A stretch of DNA of 25,423 nucleotides, taken from a virus. The stretch lies in the IMG/VR virus record IMGVR_UViG_3300032213_000712, positions 1 through 25,423 of that record. The stretch is one strand, 5' to 3'. This document shows, in pieces, positions 7,864 to 15,907 of the stretch; the first letter of the stretch is position 1, and each line of letters opens with the position of its first letter. The position numbers and the translations under genes were made by a program. The notes beneath the pieces were generated by a model that ran no database searches, was not told where the DNA came from, and saw only the letters and a list, made by a program, of their open reading frames with translations.

Positions 7864-10518
7864 CTACGGTGTTTTTACAACGGGCTTGAGGGTGCCTGTT
7901 GGCTGGGTCACGGGTTTCAATGTACCCGTTGGTTGAGTCACGGGCTTCAAAGTCCCTGTCGGCTGAGTTACGGGCTTCAAAGTTCCCGTTGGCGCTGTTG
8001 GAGCAATTGTCGCCGAGGATGGGTTTGTCGGCAAGTTATTCACAGGCGTTGGAGTTGCTGGCTTTGTGACTGGGGTGGTTGCGGGCGTGCTGACCGCGTT
8101 CAGGCCGCCAGTTGGGGCGACGGGGGTTGTGGCAGGCTTGGTTACAGGCGTCAGCGTTCCCGTTGGGGTAACAGGATTGGTCACTGGGGTAAGCCCTCCC
8201 GAGGGGGCGGCGGGCTTGGTCACTGGGGTCAACGTACCCGTTGGAGTGGTAACTGGCGTTAGGGTTCCCGTAGGCTTGGTCACTGGGGTTAAGGTGCCCG
8301 TAGGGGCGGTGGTTCCAGCGCCAGCGTTTGCGGCTTTTGCCTTTGCCTGAGCTTCGGCCCTTGCATCTGCGGCGGCTTTTACCTTGGCATCGTACTCGGC
8401 CTTTGCTTTTGCTTGAGCTTCTTTTTGAAGCCTAACTTTTTCGTCGTATTCGGCCTTGGCTTTTGCCCTTGCCGCATCTGCTTTTGCTTTTTGCTCGGCA
8501 ATTGCGGCAAGTCGCTTTTCTTCAGCAATGGCGGCGGCGATTCCAGCGGCGGCGGCGGCAGTGCCCGCGTTGGTTATGGCTGTGCCAATGGCGGTGTTTT
8601 TTGGTTCGGGGGTTGCTGGCGCAGTAGTTGCGGGCGTGGTGGCAGGTGGCTTTGGTATTTCTTGAGCGGCCTTGACTTGTGCCGCATGCTCCGCATCTGC
8701 CTTGGCTTTGGCTTCAGCGTCTGCCTTGTCTTTTGCGGCCTTTACCTCAGCCGCGTGAGCCGCCTCAAGATTTTGTAGATCACGCTCACGCTGATCCCTA
8801 GCCTCGGCCTCCTCAGCCAGTCTTGTGGCTTCGCTTTGCGACTTTAAGTGGGCATCAAATGCGACTTTATCTTCAGCGGCTTTTGCGGCATTAACTTTGG
8901 CCTCTTCGGCGGCCTTTGCTTCGGCAACTTGCTTTTGCTGAGCGGCTACAGCGTCTGCCTCTTGTTTGGCTTTTGTGTTTGCATCAGCCAATGCCTTTGC
9001 GGCGGCTTCTTCCTTGGCTTGTCTTTCGGCGTTTACTCTAGCGGCTTCATCCCTAGCTTTTTGGTCAGCCACCTTCCAGTCCTCGTATTCTTTTTGCTTG
9101 CGTGCCTCCTCTAATTGCGCGGCTGTTGGCCCCGCTGGCGTTACAGGCGCTGGCGTGGTAGTGGCCGGCGTGATAGTGGTTGGCGTGGTAGTGGTTGGTT
9201 TTGTATATGCTTGTGCGGCCTTAACCTGAGCCTCTTGATCTTTTAGAGCTTTAGCGGAGGCCTTAACCTCATCAGCTATTAAGTCTGCGGCTTCTTCTGC
9301 AATATCGTAATCAAGAAAAGATTTTGACATCTTTACTTGACTTTCATATTTATTGTAAGAGTCAAGAAATTCTTTTTGGGACGCGCCCACATTGTTATCT
9401 GCGTTTTGTAAATTACCAAGCGCCGTTTTGTATTCTTGGGATGCGGCAGTGTATCCACTGCTATTTGCCAACATTAAAAGTTCGTTGTTTGCATCCCTAG
9501 CACTTTGAATAGCGCGTTTAGCGGAGTCGTTGGTGTCTTGCGCATATTTTTGCGAGTCCTCTGCTTGGTCAGCAGTGTACTGACCGTAAACTCCATTGGC
9601 CTTCCCATCAGCATAATCTTGGTTAACTTTTTTTGCATATGTTTCAGCTTGCTTAGCTCTATCAATTGCATATCTAGCACTTTCTATTTTTTGCTCGGCT
9701 TCTGTTTGTTTGTCCTGTAGTGGCTTGTTCCATAACGACATGACTTTTGACTTAGCTTTGTCAAGAAGAGCTTGCGCTGATTGAAGGGTCTCTGAATTTC
9801 TTGTTACCTTATCGTAAGCCTCTTGGGTGTAATGCGCACCAGCGGTTACAAGAGCGGAGGTAATAACAGCATCGCCAACACTTTGGCCTCGCAATATTGC
9901 ATTTGTCGCCGCAGATGTGGCGTTAGTAAGCATTTTTGTGGTGACATTTTTTGGATCTAGCCCATATCCACCTTGGCTTTCAGGCTTGTACAACAAATCA
10001 GTAACGTAAGAATTTACAGCGCCACCAAGTGCGGCATTTTTTATTTCTTCGTTCGTTGCTCCCAAAAGTTTTGCGCTTAGCGCCGCAGTTGATGAGCTTG
10101 TTAAAACTTTTTGCAATGTTGATGGGGGCGTTGCATTAGGATTGCCAGTGCTTGACGCCATGTAATTCATGCTCATTTGAATGACGGCTTTTCTCCAATC
10201 GCCGCCGTTCGCAACATTCACAATAGCTGATGCGTATGCGTATGGCATAACGGTTGACAGCGCAATTGTTTCCAGTACAGGCAGTGGGTTTTTTACAAAA
10301 GCTTTTGCTTGCGCCAATGTACTTGCGGTAGTTGCCTTTGCAACCTTTACCGTTGTTTGCGCAACCTTAGTTACCGCTTTGCCAGCGGAGCTATCCCCAC
10401 CTACCGATGTGTTCAGGGCGTTGCCAACTTTGTCGGCAATATTGGAATTGCCGCCACCAATACCAATTGCGTTTGCAAAATTACCTGCGGCCTTATTTAA
10501 TGAACTCATCAAGCCCAT
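7864..10518 (-). CDS. Large TolA-like coiled-coil protein with PTGTL decapeptide repeats, probable ejection component
   Basis: 884 residues from ATG at 10518, chosen because it is 2 bases after the previous stop and has an AAGGGGG ribosome binding site. A TTG two codons earlier is weaker. Residues 1-240 are Ala/Gly/Ser-rich with moderately hydrophobic helices (about 80-110, 140-175, 205-230). Residues about 245-440 form K/Q/A-rich coiled coil. A TTTPTT linker follows. Residues about 465-620 and 660-730 are Ala/Lys/Glu helices very like the periplasm-spanning domain of TolA. The last 145 residues are Pro/Thr-rich, with PTGTLTPVTK and PTGTLKPVTQ repeats. I recognise no enzyme domain. Location just after a small GNAT-like gene and before three other large virion proteins suggests a T7 gp14/gp15-type internal protein. 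TolA resemblance may be purely compositional. Confidence 0.75.
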   Translation of the reverse strand: MGLMSSLNKAAGNFANAIGIGGGNSNIADKVGNALNTSVGGDSSAGKAVTKVAQTTVKVAKATTASTLAQAKAFVKNPLPVLETIALSTVMPYAYASAIVNVANGGDWRKAVIQMSMNYMASSTGNPNATPPSTLQKVLTSSSTAALSAKLLGATNEEIKNAALGGAVNSYVTDLLYKPESQGGYGLDPKNVTTKMLTNATSAATNAILRGQSVGDAVITSALVTAGAHYTQEAYDKVTRNSETLQSAQALLDKAKSKVMSLWNKPLQDKQTEAEQKIESARYAIDRAKQAETYAKKVNQDYADGKANGVYGQYTADQAEDSQKYAQDTNDSAKRAIQSARDANNELLMLANSSGYTAASQEYKTALGNLQNADNNVGASQKEFLDSYNKYESQVKMSKSFLDYDIAEEAADLIADEVKASAKALKDQEAQVKAAQAYTKPTTTTPTTITPATTTPAPVTPAGPTAAQLEEARKQKEYEDWKVADQKARDEAARVNAERQAKEEAAAKALADANTKAKQEADAVAAQQKQVAEAKAAEEAKVNAAKAAEDKVAFDAHLKSQSEATRLAEEAEARDQRERDLQNLEAAHAAEVKAAKDKADAEAKAKADAEHAAQVKAAQEIPKPPATTPATTAPATPEPKNTAIGTAITNAGTAAAAAGIAAAIAEEKRLAAIAEQKAKADAARAKAKAEYDEKVRLQKEAQAKAKAEYDAKVKAAADARAEAQAKAKAANAGAGTTAPTGTLTPVTKPTGTLTPVTTPTGTLTPVTKPAAPSGGLTPVTNPVTPTGTLTPVTKPATTPVAPTGGLNAVSTPATTPVTKPATPTPVNNLPTNPSSATIAPTAPTGTLKPVTQPTGTLKPVTQPTGTLKPVTQPTGTLKPVVKTP
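7879..7992 (-). repeat. Four tandem 30-bp repeats encoding PTGTLKPVTQ
   Basis: Four consecutive decapeptides at the extreme C-terminus of the gene at 7864-10518, the last being PTGTLKPVVK. At DNA level the units are 30 bases with scattered synonymous changes, so selection appears to hold the peptide rather than the DNA. Confidence 0.9.
8215..8304 (-). repeat. Three tandem 30-bp repeats encoding PTGTLTPVTK
   Basis: A second decapeptide array about 220 bases upstream (in protein order) of the PTGTLKPVTQ array, separated by degenerate units such as PSGGLTPVTN, PTGTLTPVTK and PTGGLNAVST. The two arrays differ consistently at position 6 (T versus K) and position 10 (K/T versus Q), so each expanded locally. 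Confidence 0.85.
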
Positions 10519-10520
10519 GG

Positions 10521-10934
10521 TCAATTACCCCCTTGCAAGGTAATTTCGATGCCATGCAAATCTTCAACTTTGCTGTTTTTTTCTTCTCCCAATACGGTCA
10601 TCTTGAACCCAGCTTTGTCAAGAAGTTTTAGAGCCAACTCAAGATTTGTTGAAACGGTTAATTTTTCAAACCCGCCAAAAGCCAGCCCTTTGGCAAACTC
10701 TACGAAGGCCTCTGCTTGAGTGCGCGGGGGATCAATACTAAACACAACACCAGTGGCAACTTTTGGCCCTTCAATTATGTAAAACAACAAAGAATTATCT
10801 TTGCGAAGAATTCTGTGCTCTTTGGTATTTTGCACAAGATTTGCAATGTTCATGTAGACAATTTCCCAATGCTCACCAAAATCTTTGGTGATCGGAGCGC
10901 CGCGAATGATCTCTTGCGTAGTTGCTTCTTTCAT
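10521..10934 (-). CDS. Small virion-associated protein, possible GNAT-fold T7 gp13-like
   Basis: 137 residues, soluble alpha/beta. A central stretch with repeated hydrophobic beta strands (SLLFYIIEG, TGVVFSID) is followed by a helix AEAFVEFAKGLAFGGFEKLTV and then LELALKLLDKAGFKM. This is the pattern of the second half of GNAT-fold proteins, and T7 gp13-like small virion proteins have been noted to have it. The canonical acetyl-CoA loop (Q/RxxGxG/A) is not evident, so enzymatic activity is doubtful. It starts in an ATGA overlap with the preceding stop and ends 2 bases before the next large gene. Its position after the nozzle-like gene and before the large ejection-type proteins matches T7 gene 13. 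The fold assignment is an inference at low certainty. Confidence 0.65.
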   Translation of the reverse strand: MKEATTQEIIRGAPITKDFGEHWEIVYMNIANLVQNTKEHRILRKDNSLLFYIIEGPKVATGVVFSIDPPRTQAEAFVEFAKGLAFGGFEKLTVSTNLELALKLLDKAGFKMTVLGEEKNSKVEDLHGIEITLQGGN

Positions 10935-11191
10935 TGTGGCCTCGGATTAACTGCACCCATCAGTGCTGTTGCCCACACTTCCCAGTCGCTGTATGAGTCG
11001 GTGCTTGGAGCGGCCTCATTGGTGAACACGTCAATTGCCAAAAGACCGTTGCCCCACTGCTTCCAGTCTGTTGAGTCGGTAGGTATTGAGAGTTGTTGGG
11101 CGGCATACAGTTCACACATGAGCGAGGCCCACGAAGAAAACGTGTGATACCTTGGGTCATAAACAAGGCCAATTGGGTTACTCGTAGCCAC
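10931..11191 (-). CDS. Small protein with duplicated DWxxW motif (86 aa)
   Basis: 86 residues from a GTG start with GGAG upstream. It overlaps the end of the nozzle-like gene by 14 bases. The second half contains two related units, PTDSTDWKQWGNGLLAI (38-54) and STDSYSDWEVWATALMGAV (63-81), each with DWxxW followed by a hydrophobic stretch. The N-terminal half has a conserved-looking GLVYDPRYHTFSSWASLMCE. I have seen short W-rich proteins of this kind beside the tail-nozzle gene in other aquatic phages, usually called hypothetical or structural. Function unknown. A small virion assembly or decoration role is a guess from location. Confidence 0.75.
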   Translation of the reverse strand: MATSNPIGLVYDPRYHTFSSWASLMCELYAAQQLSIPTDSTDWKQWGNGLLAIDVFTNEAAPSTDSYSDWEVWATALMGAVNPRPQ

Positions 11192-13172
11192 GAACGTCTC
11201 CTATTGAGCCGCTCAACAGCACTTTACCAAGTTGGTAGTCGCCACCAGCAATGTCGGACACAAAGCGCAAGCGCAACTCTCTGCGCTGTTCTTTCATGTC
11301 AATTTTTCCAGTGGTCGGCGTGAACACAAACGCGTCGGATATTTTGTCGGCGGCCTGAGCGTATGGTCGGCCAGTAATGTATAGCTCCATTTGCCCAGTC
11401 TGAATAAAGTCAGGCTCAACGCGCTCAAGGCGTAACCAGCGATTGACGCCCTCCAGCGATGGTTGAGTTGGGCCACCGCTGACCCATCCAACGTCATTTG
11501 TTTCAAACATGCTGTATATGGCGTTTACGCTTGTTCCAGCCACCTGATCTACGCCGTATTCATGTTGCCAAAGCGACGTGAAGGTCATTAGCGTGCCTAC
11601 CGTCAATTGAAAGCCCGATCCCACAGGCAAGGTGCAAGACAACAGGTCGCCTATAGAGTAATTAACTCCTCGGTTATTTATTACAACCGTCGTGACTATG
11701 CCTCCAGCCACTGTAATTGTGGCCGTTGCGCCTGTTCCTGTGCCGCCAGTCAGGGGGTAAAACTGGTACGTGCCATTGGTGTACAAGGTGCCACCGTTGG
11801 TAAGAGTCACCGCATTGACGCCACCGCTGGCGTTGGTTGCATAACTAGCCATCACTGGGTAGTGGAATACCTGCGAGAAGTATCCTGAACAGCGCTGAGC
11901 GCTGAGGGCCTCGCCAGCGTCGTACCAGCACTTTTCGCGCACGTTGTAGATCACCGCGTCAGTGCATTCGGTGGCCTGACCTCTTGGGTAATACCACCAA
12001 ATTTCGCCGTAACGGGGAACTTTCATGGCAAAAACTTTTTGACGCGCGTTGTAATTCACGCTGTCAAAGAAATAGTTTTGGTTAAAAGTGTTTGGTATTT
12101 CTTGAACCGTGCCGCCATACAAAAGGAATCGGTCGATGCCGCACCAGTAATAAATGCCGTCATACTCAATCACGCCCTGCGAAGACATGATGGACGATTG
12201 GCTTGAAATGATGTCATAGCGCCAATAAAAGGTGCTTGAGGTTGATCCAGTTGTCACCGTGGTTGGCGTGTAGCTAACTCGAATCAGCGAATCAAGTGAC
12301 CAAAACAATCCTGACGGGGCGTTTGAGCCACCGCGAACGGGTAGCCCCTTGACAATCTTTGTGGCGGTTACGTTTGTCGAGTTTGACGTTGCGGATACCC
12401 AGTCATAAAGGTTTCCAGCGCCCGAGTTTCGTATCAAGCCAAAATTGCCGTACACAAACAAATATGGATACAGCATGACAGCGCCGCCTGACACTGATAC
12501 GCTGTTGTTGATTGTGATAGTTAAAGATATAGAGCTTGTTGCCGCATTTGATATTACAAACTGGGTTGCGCTGGTCACCGACACCACGGTGGTGTTTGCT
12601 GGTATGTTTGATCCTGTGATGACTTGCCCTGCACCAATAAGCAGGGTGGACGCGACTGTAATGGTGGTGCTTGATGCGGTGGTGGCAGACAACGTAAACA
12701 CGCCAACTTGCGACAGGGTCGTACCTGCTACGTTGCCAAACAGGACGGGCGTATTGGTTGTGCTGTCAATGGTGGTGAGGTTCTGCCCCGGGTGCGCAAT
12801 CAAGTTCTCCACCCCTGTGCCCGCCGCGTCATACACCGCATCAAACTGCCACAGGTTGTTTGCGCTAGGCGTAAAGTCCGACAGGGTAAAGTCAACAATA
12901 CCAGCGCCTACGCCGTTTTGATTGACTGTTAGGGTCTGCACGCCATCAGAGTAGCCGTTGTAAATGACGTTAAAGCCGTTGCGCGGATCGACAAAAAGGC
13001 CCCGAGATGGGCCTGCTAGGTCGTTGGTAATCTGAACGTAGCCACCCATCTTTCGGGGTCGCCCACGCTGGAAGCGAACCCACTCGCCATCTGTGTAGCA
13101 GGATGCGTCGACTACGGTGCCATCGCGCTGGATGCCCGGCTTTGTGTCGAGGGCTAAAACCTTTTCGGTCAT
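11178..13172 (-). CDS. Tail nozzle / DNA-stabilisation-like protein with inserted beta domains
   Basis: 664 residues, beta-rich. The N-terminus (DGTVVDASCYTDGEWVRFQRGRP) and the central block YDGIYYWCGIDRFLLYGGTVQEIP (337-360) to VPRYGEIWWYYPRG (385-398) and YNVREKCWYDAG fit a family seen in many podoviruses. They are usually annotated as structural, phage stabilisation (P22 gp10-like) or tail tubular protein B, which form the beta-propeller nozzle closing the short tail. Two stretches look foreign to that core: residues about 157-228 (Thr/Ser/Val-rich) and 446-528 (GGTGTGATATITVAGGIV-type). Residues about 550-640 resume the core with NRWLRLERVEPDF. It starts in a TAATG overlap with the previous gene. 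The family name is from memory, so the exact assignment (gp10-like versus gp12-like) is uncertain. Confidence 0.8.
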   Translation of the reverse strand: MTEKVLALDTKPGIQRDGTVVDASCYTDGEWVRFQRGRPRKMGGYVQITNDLAGPSRGLFVDPRNGFNVIYNGYSDGVQTLTVNQNGVGAGIVDFTLSDFTPSANNLWQFDAVYDAAGTGVENLIAHPGQNLTTIDSTTNTPVLFGNVAGTTLSQVGVFTLSATTASSTTITVASTLLIGAGQVITGSNIPANTTVVSVTSATQFVISNAATSSISLTITINNSVSVSGGAVMLYPYLFVYGNFGLIRNSGAGNLYDWVSATSNSTNVTATKIVKGLPVRGGSNAPSGLFWSLDSLIRVSYTPTTVTTGSTSSTFYWRYDIISSQSSIMSSQGVIEYDGIYYWCGIDRFLLYGGTVQEIPNTFNQNYFFDSVNYNARQKVFAMKVPRYGEIWWYYPRGQATECTDAVIYNVREKCWYDAGEALSAQRCSGYFSQVFHYPVMASYATNASGGVNAVTLTNGGTLYTNGTYQFYPLTGGTGTGATATITVAGGIVTTVVINNRGVNYSIGDLLSCTLPVGSGFQLTVGTLMTFTSLWQHEYGVDQVAGTSVNAIYSMFETNDVGWVSGGPTQPSLEGVNRWLRLERVEPDFIQTGQMELYITGRPYAQAADKISDAFVFTPTTGKIDMKEQRRELRLRFVSDIAGGDYQLGKVLLSGSIGDVRGYE

Positions 13173-14410
13173 TAGAACGTGCCCCCTGACACACCAGTGG
13201 TAAAGGTTCCAGTGCCTGTGACGGTTATGTTGCCAGCCTGCACATTGAGCACCAAGGTGCCGAGGATGGAGATGCCGAATTGGCCACCCCCGGGGCGATA
13301 AATACCCGTGCTTGTCTCTGAGGCAAAGTACACCGCAGGGTTAGACACTGAGCCATTCACCATTGAGATCAAAGATCCGCTGACCGTGGTCGTGTTGGCG
13401 TTCAAAAAGTTTGTGCCGTCACAAATCAAGGTCGCCTGCGTATTGGTTGGTATCGTGACCGTAGTTCCAAGCGTGGTTCCAATGGTCAGCGTAAACGCCC
13501 CTGTTGTTTGGTTGCTGATGATGTACAGGTTCACCACAGGCGGGAAATAGACCGTGACGTTGCCAGTCAAAGCGCCTGTGTAGGTTTGAATGGTGTTGGC
13601 CGCCTCAGATGCAGACAGGGTGTAAGTGCCGCTGGTAACGGCCTTGGTCAGCGCGGTAAAGGAAAACTCGGTGCTGACGCCGTAGCCAACGGTGATGAAT
13701 GCGCTACCTGTGCAGATGATGAACGCCGAGTTCCCCGGGGCAAAGCTCTTTGCCGAGGACGAGCCATCCAACAACTCACTGCTCGTAGTGTTTAACAGCA
13801 ATGTGCCTGTGCCATTGTTTTTTAGCAGGACAAACCAGTTGTTGCCAAGCGTTGAGGCCAGTGGCAGGTAGGCGTTGGTTGCGCCGCCTGAGGTTGGCCA
13901 AGCCAGCACTTGGGCGCGGTCTGCGGAGGTGAAGGTGTAGTTGGAGGCAAGGGTGGTTACAGGGTGGCTTTGATTTAGCGTCAGGCCGCTGGCCAACAGG
14001 CCGTAGCCCGCCAAGGTGGCTGAGTCAGCGGTGGAGGTTCCTGTCCCAAAGGTGAAGACGCCCCAAATGCCGCTGGCGGTGGAGTTGTTGGTGAGGTAGA
14101 TGTACCGAGCGGTGCCGGGGTCAATCGAGGCAATCGTGTTCGAATTAGTGTCTGTCACTACGATGGGATATACACCCACGTTGCGAATCAACGCATCTGT
14201 ACCCACCGAAGCCTGTGTTGCTGGCGGCATGAGCAAGTTTGGCGATCCGCTGGTGGACTGAATATCCATGATGCGTGCCGCAACATCGCTTGCATCCGAG
14301 CCATTGGCTGGCCAAACAAGTTGCAGGTTGGCTGTCAGCGTATACGCGACATAGCTGACGTCTGTTGGGACAACGACGTCGCCTGTAAAGGGGCTTATGT
14401 ATGAGGTCAT
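13172..14410 (-). CDS. Beta-rich virion protein with GIYRP motif
   Basis: 412 residues of Ser/Thr/Gly-rich beta sequence with no cysteine-rich or catalytic pattern. At least three related units are visible (about 47-120, 150-245, 258-335). Each has an LP or FPP strand, a [V/I]xxNxGTGT-like turn and a final GxxFxxV strand. Near the C-terminus is NPAVYFASETSTGIYRPGG (358-376), a motif widespread in aquatic phage virion proteins, then GTFTTGVSGGTF at the end. It lies between an adaptor-like gene and the nozzle-like gene and overlaps both by one base, so it is part of the tail assembly cassette. It may be a tail spike, fibre or decoration protein. I cannot choose between these. Confidence 0.75.
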   Translation of the reverse strand: MTSYISPFTGDVVVPTDVSYVAYTLTANLQLVWPANGSDASDVAARIMDIQSTSGSPNLLMPPATQASVGTDALIRNVGVYPIVVTDTNSNTIASIDPGTARYIYLTNNSTASGIWGVFTFGTGTSTADSATLAGYGLLASGLTLNQSHPVTTLASNYTFTSADRAQVLAWPTSGGATNAYLPLASTLGNNWFVLLKNNGTGTLLLNTTSSELLDGSSSAKSFAPGNSAFIICTGSAFITVGYGVSTEFSFTALTKAVTSGTYTLSASEAANTIQTYTGALTGNVTVYFPPVVNLYIISNQTTGAFTLTIGTTLGTTVTIPTNTQATLICDGTNFLNANTTTVSGSLISMVNGSVSNPAVYFASETSTGIYRPGGGQFGISILGTLVLNVQAGNITVTGTGTFTTGVSGGTF

Positions 14411-15045
14411 TATGAATCCAAGGCTATGGCTTGACGGTCAGCGAGGCGTCGCTTATCTTCTTCCTTCAAGGTGCTGATGATTTGCGTGTACTGTGCCTGC
14501 CACATTTGTAAACGCTCATCATTCTTGAGGAAGGGCATTGCTTGCAACAACGTGCCATACAGCATGGCCTGAGGCGCATACTGAGTGAACCAGTTAGTTT
14601 GGTTGGTTGAATCCAATGGCTGGACGCGCTCGTAATACACCGCCTCAACGCTGTAGGCAACGTCAGGTGTTGGGGCTATCAACCAGTGCGTGTAATCGTA
14701 ATCAGCGTAAAACTTAGGCTGGTCTGTCGCTGTGGTGTTTGGCCAATACTCACGCAGGTATTCGTATTTGCGCAAGAACAGTGGCGTGCGCTCCCCGTCC
14801 ACGATCATTGTCATCGAGACGGTTTTGTGCCAACGGGCAGGCTTTTGAACAACCGAATTGGATGCAACCAAGGAGAAAGTGCCGACATTCAGGTTGCCCA
14901 AAAACTTCATGTCTGCCGCCAACACCTGCTCAGCCAGCATGATGAAGGTGGGAATATAGGCAATAGTGATCGCGTCAGTACGCTCTAAATACGCCTCAAC
15001 GCTGGTGACTAGGCTGTCATATGTTTGGGCAACTGCGGTTGTCAT
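14410..15045 (-). CDS. Head-tail adaptor-like protein (211 aa)
   Basis: The N-terminal helical segment YDSLVTSVEAYLERTDA...YIPTFIMLAEQVLAADMKFL (9-58), the beta strands with RTPLFLRKYEYLREYWP, the W-containing strand THWLIAPTPD, and a C-terminal helical region (LLQAMPFLKNDERLQMWQAQY) match what I recall of the SU10-type adaptor / tail tubular A-like family. These proteins form the ring under the portal and carry the nozzle. The length of 211 residues is normal for T7 gp11-like or SU10-like adaptors. A strong AAAGGAG site precedes the ATG. It is followed at one-base overlaps by the GIYRP protein and then the nozzle-like protein, which supports the role. Confidence 0.75.
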   Translation of the reverse strand: MTTAVAQTYDSLVTSVEAYLERTDAITIAYIPTFIMLAEQVLAADMKFLGNLNVGTFSLVASNSVVQKPARWHKTVSMTMIVDGERTPLFLRKYEYLREYWPNTTATDQPKFYADYDYTHWLIAPTPDVAYSVEAVYYERVQPLDSTNQTNWFTQYAPQAMLYGTLLQAMPFLKNDERLQMWQAQYTQIISTLKEEDKRRLADRQAIALDS

Positions 15046-15059
15046 CCTGAGACTCCTTT

Positions 15060-15401
15060 TTAACCAACATTACGCTCAAAATGAGGGCAATCAACAAGCG
15101 ACTTGAAGTTCCCTCCCCAGCGATTTTTGGGGTTTAAAGTCTCCCAAAAGGCCCCCAGCGGAGCAAGGGCGCTCTTGTCCCATATTATCTTCCCGTCCCT
15201 GAAGAAATTCAAGTCAATCGCGCACCTCTTTAGGTGAATGCTTTTCATGGTTTTAGAGCGGCCTGTCTTGAAATAAATGGCCTGCTGTTCAGGTGTTCGG
15301 GCCAACTCACCGCCAGTGACAACCCAACCCTCATTGGTAGCGTGGGCAATCAGCCTGCACACGTCCAGCAAAAATTCTGCTTGTTCGGTAACTAGGCTCA
15401 T
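15060..15401 (-). CDS. Endolysin, M15-family D-Ala/L-Ala-D-Glu zinc peptidase
   Basis: 113 residues, single domain. The M15 zinc-peptidase signature is complete: His56 and Asp63 in SIHLKRCAIDLNFF, and Asp104 with His107 in DCPHFE, where Asp acts as general base and His is the third zinc ligand. A WGG at 95-97 precedes the last motif as in many phage members. The family (VanY / L-alanyl-D-glutamate endopeptidase, as in T5 and A500 endolysins) cuts peptidoglycan stem peptides. The protein has no signal peptide or cell-wall binding domain and so needs a holin. The holin gene lies immediately upstream with an ATGA overlap. The domain is compact, near the lower end for phage members, but nothing appears missing. 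Confidence 0.9.
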   Translation of the reverse strand: MSLVTEQAEFLLDVCRLIAHATNEGWVVTGGELARTPEQQAIYFKTGRSKTMKSIHLKRCAIDLNFFRDGKIIWDKSALAPLGAFWETLNPKNRWGGNFKSLVDCPHFERNVG

Positions 15402-15907
15402 TTTTTCCTCATTTCTGCCAGCTTCTCAACGGTTCGGCCTCCGAAATAGGCCCCCATAATCAGCATCCCCCAATTCCCGAGCAACGTGACGTAGGACTCG
15501 TTAGCGTTGTAATCGAATGCCGACATCATGGCAAAAAGAAAATAGCCTGCAAAGATGGCTATGAGGGACATAGGGCGTATGTTCTTGGACAGCCAAGAGT
15601 CAGATGCCATATCCGCTTCCCAGCGGTCTGTGATGTTGTCAGCGTCGTTTTGGGCGGCTTTGGCCAATAACTCAAGCTCGGCCAGTTCCATCTTGGCCTT
15701 CTCAATACCCAACTCAAGCAGGCGCTCTTCATGCTCAAACTGAAGCTGGCGCAGTTTGCCAACATCTTCTGCGGTTGGGTTGTCGGGGATTTTTACACCA
15801 AGGGTGTTTTCAACAACCTCTTTGCCCTTGGCTTGGATAGCAGAGGACAGCAAACCGAGCCCGTTTTCAGCTAGGCTACCGAGGAGGGATGCAACTATTG
15901 GAATCAT
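15398..15907 (-). CDS. Holin, GTA-type 3-TM family
   Basis: 169 residues. It has an N-terminal hydrophobic amphipathic stretch (1-25), a charged coiled coil (about 45-95, ERLLELGIEKAKMELAELE), then SWLSKNIRPMSL followed by two membrane spans (about 113-130 and 141-157) and a short basic tail EKLAEMRKK. The SWL[S/A]..[I/V]RP motif before the last two spans is characteristic of the GTA_holin_3TM family (PF11351, from memory). The location directly before the endolysin gene, with a four-base ATGA overlap, supports a role in releasing or activating the lysin at lysis. Confidence 0.85.
   Translation of the reverse strand: MIPIVASLLGSLAENGLGLLSSAIQAKGKEVVENTLGVKIPDNPTAEDVGKLRQLQFEHEERLLELGIEKAKMELAELELLAKAAQNDADNITDRWEADMASDSWLSKNIRPMSLIAIFAGYFLFAMMSAFDYNANESYVTLLGNWGMLIMGAYFGGRTVEKLAEMRKK

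Noticed and set aside
7747-8262. 171-codon plus-strand open frame rich in W, C, G and R
   Set aside because: It is the complement of Pro/Thr/Gly repeat coding sequence. Its composition follows directly from the repeats.
7879-8304. Direct repeats as a CRISPR array
   Set aside because: Units are contiguous 30-base coding repeats without spacers and preserve a decapeptide in frame.
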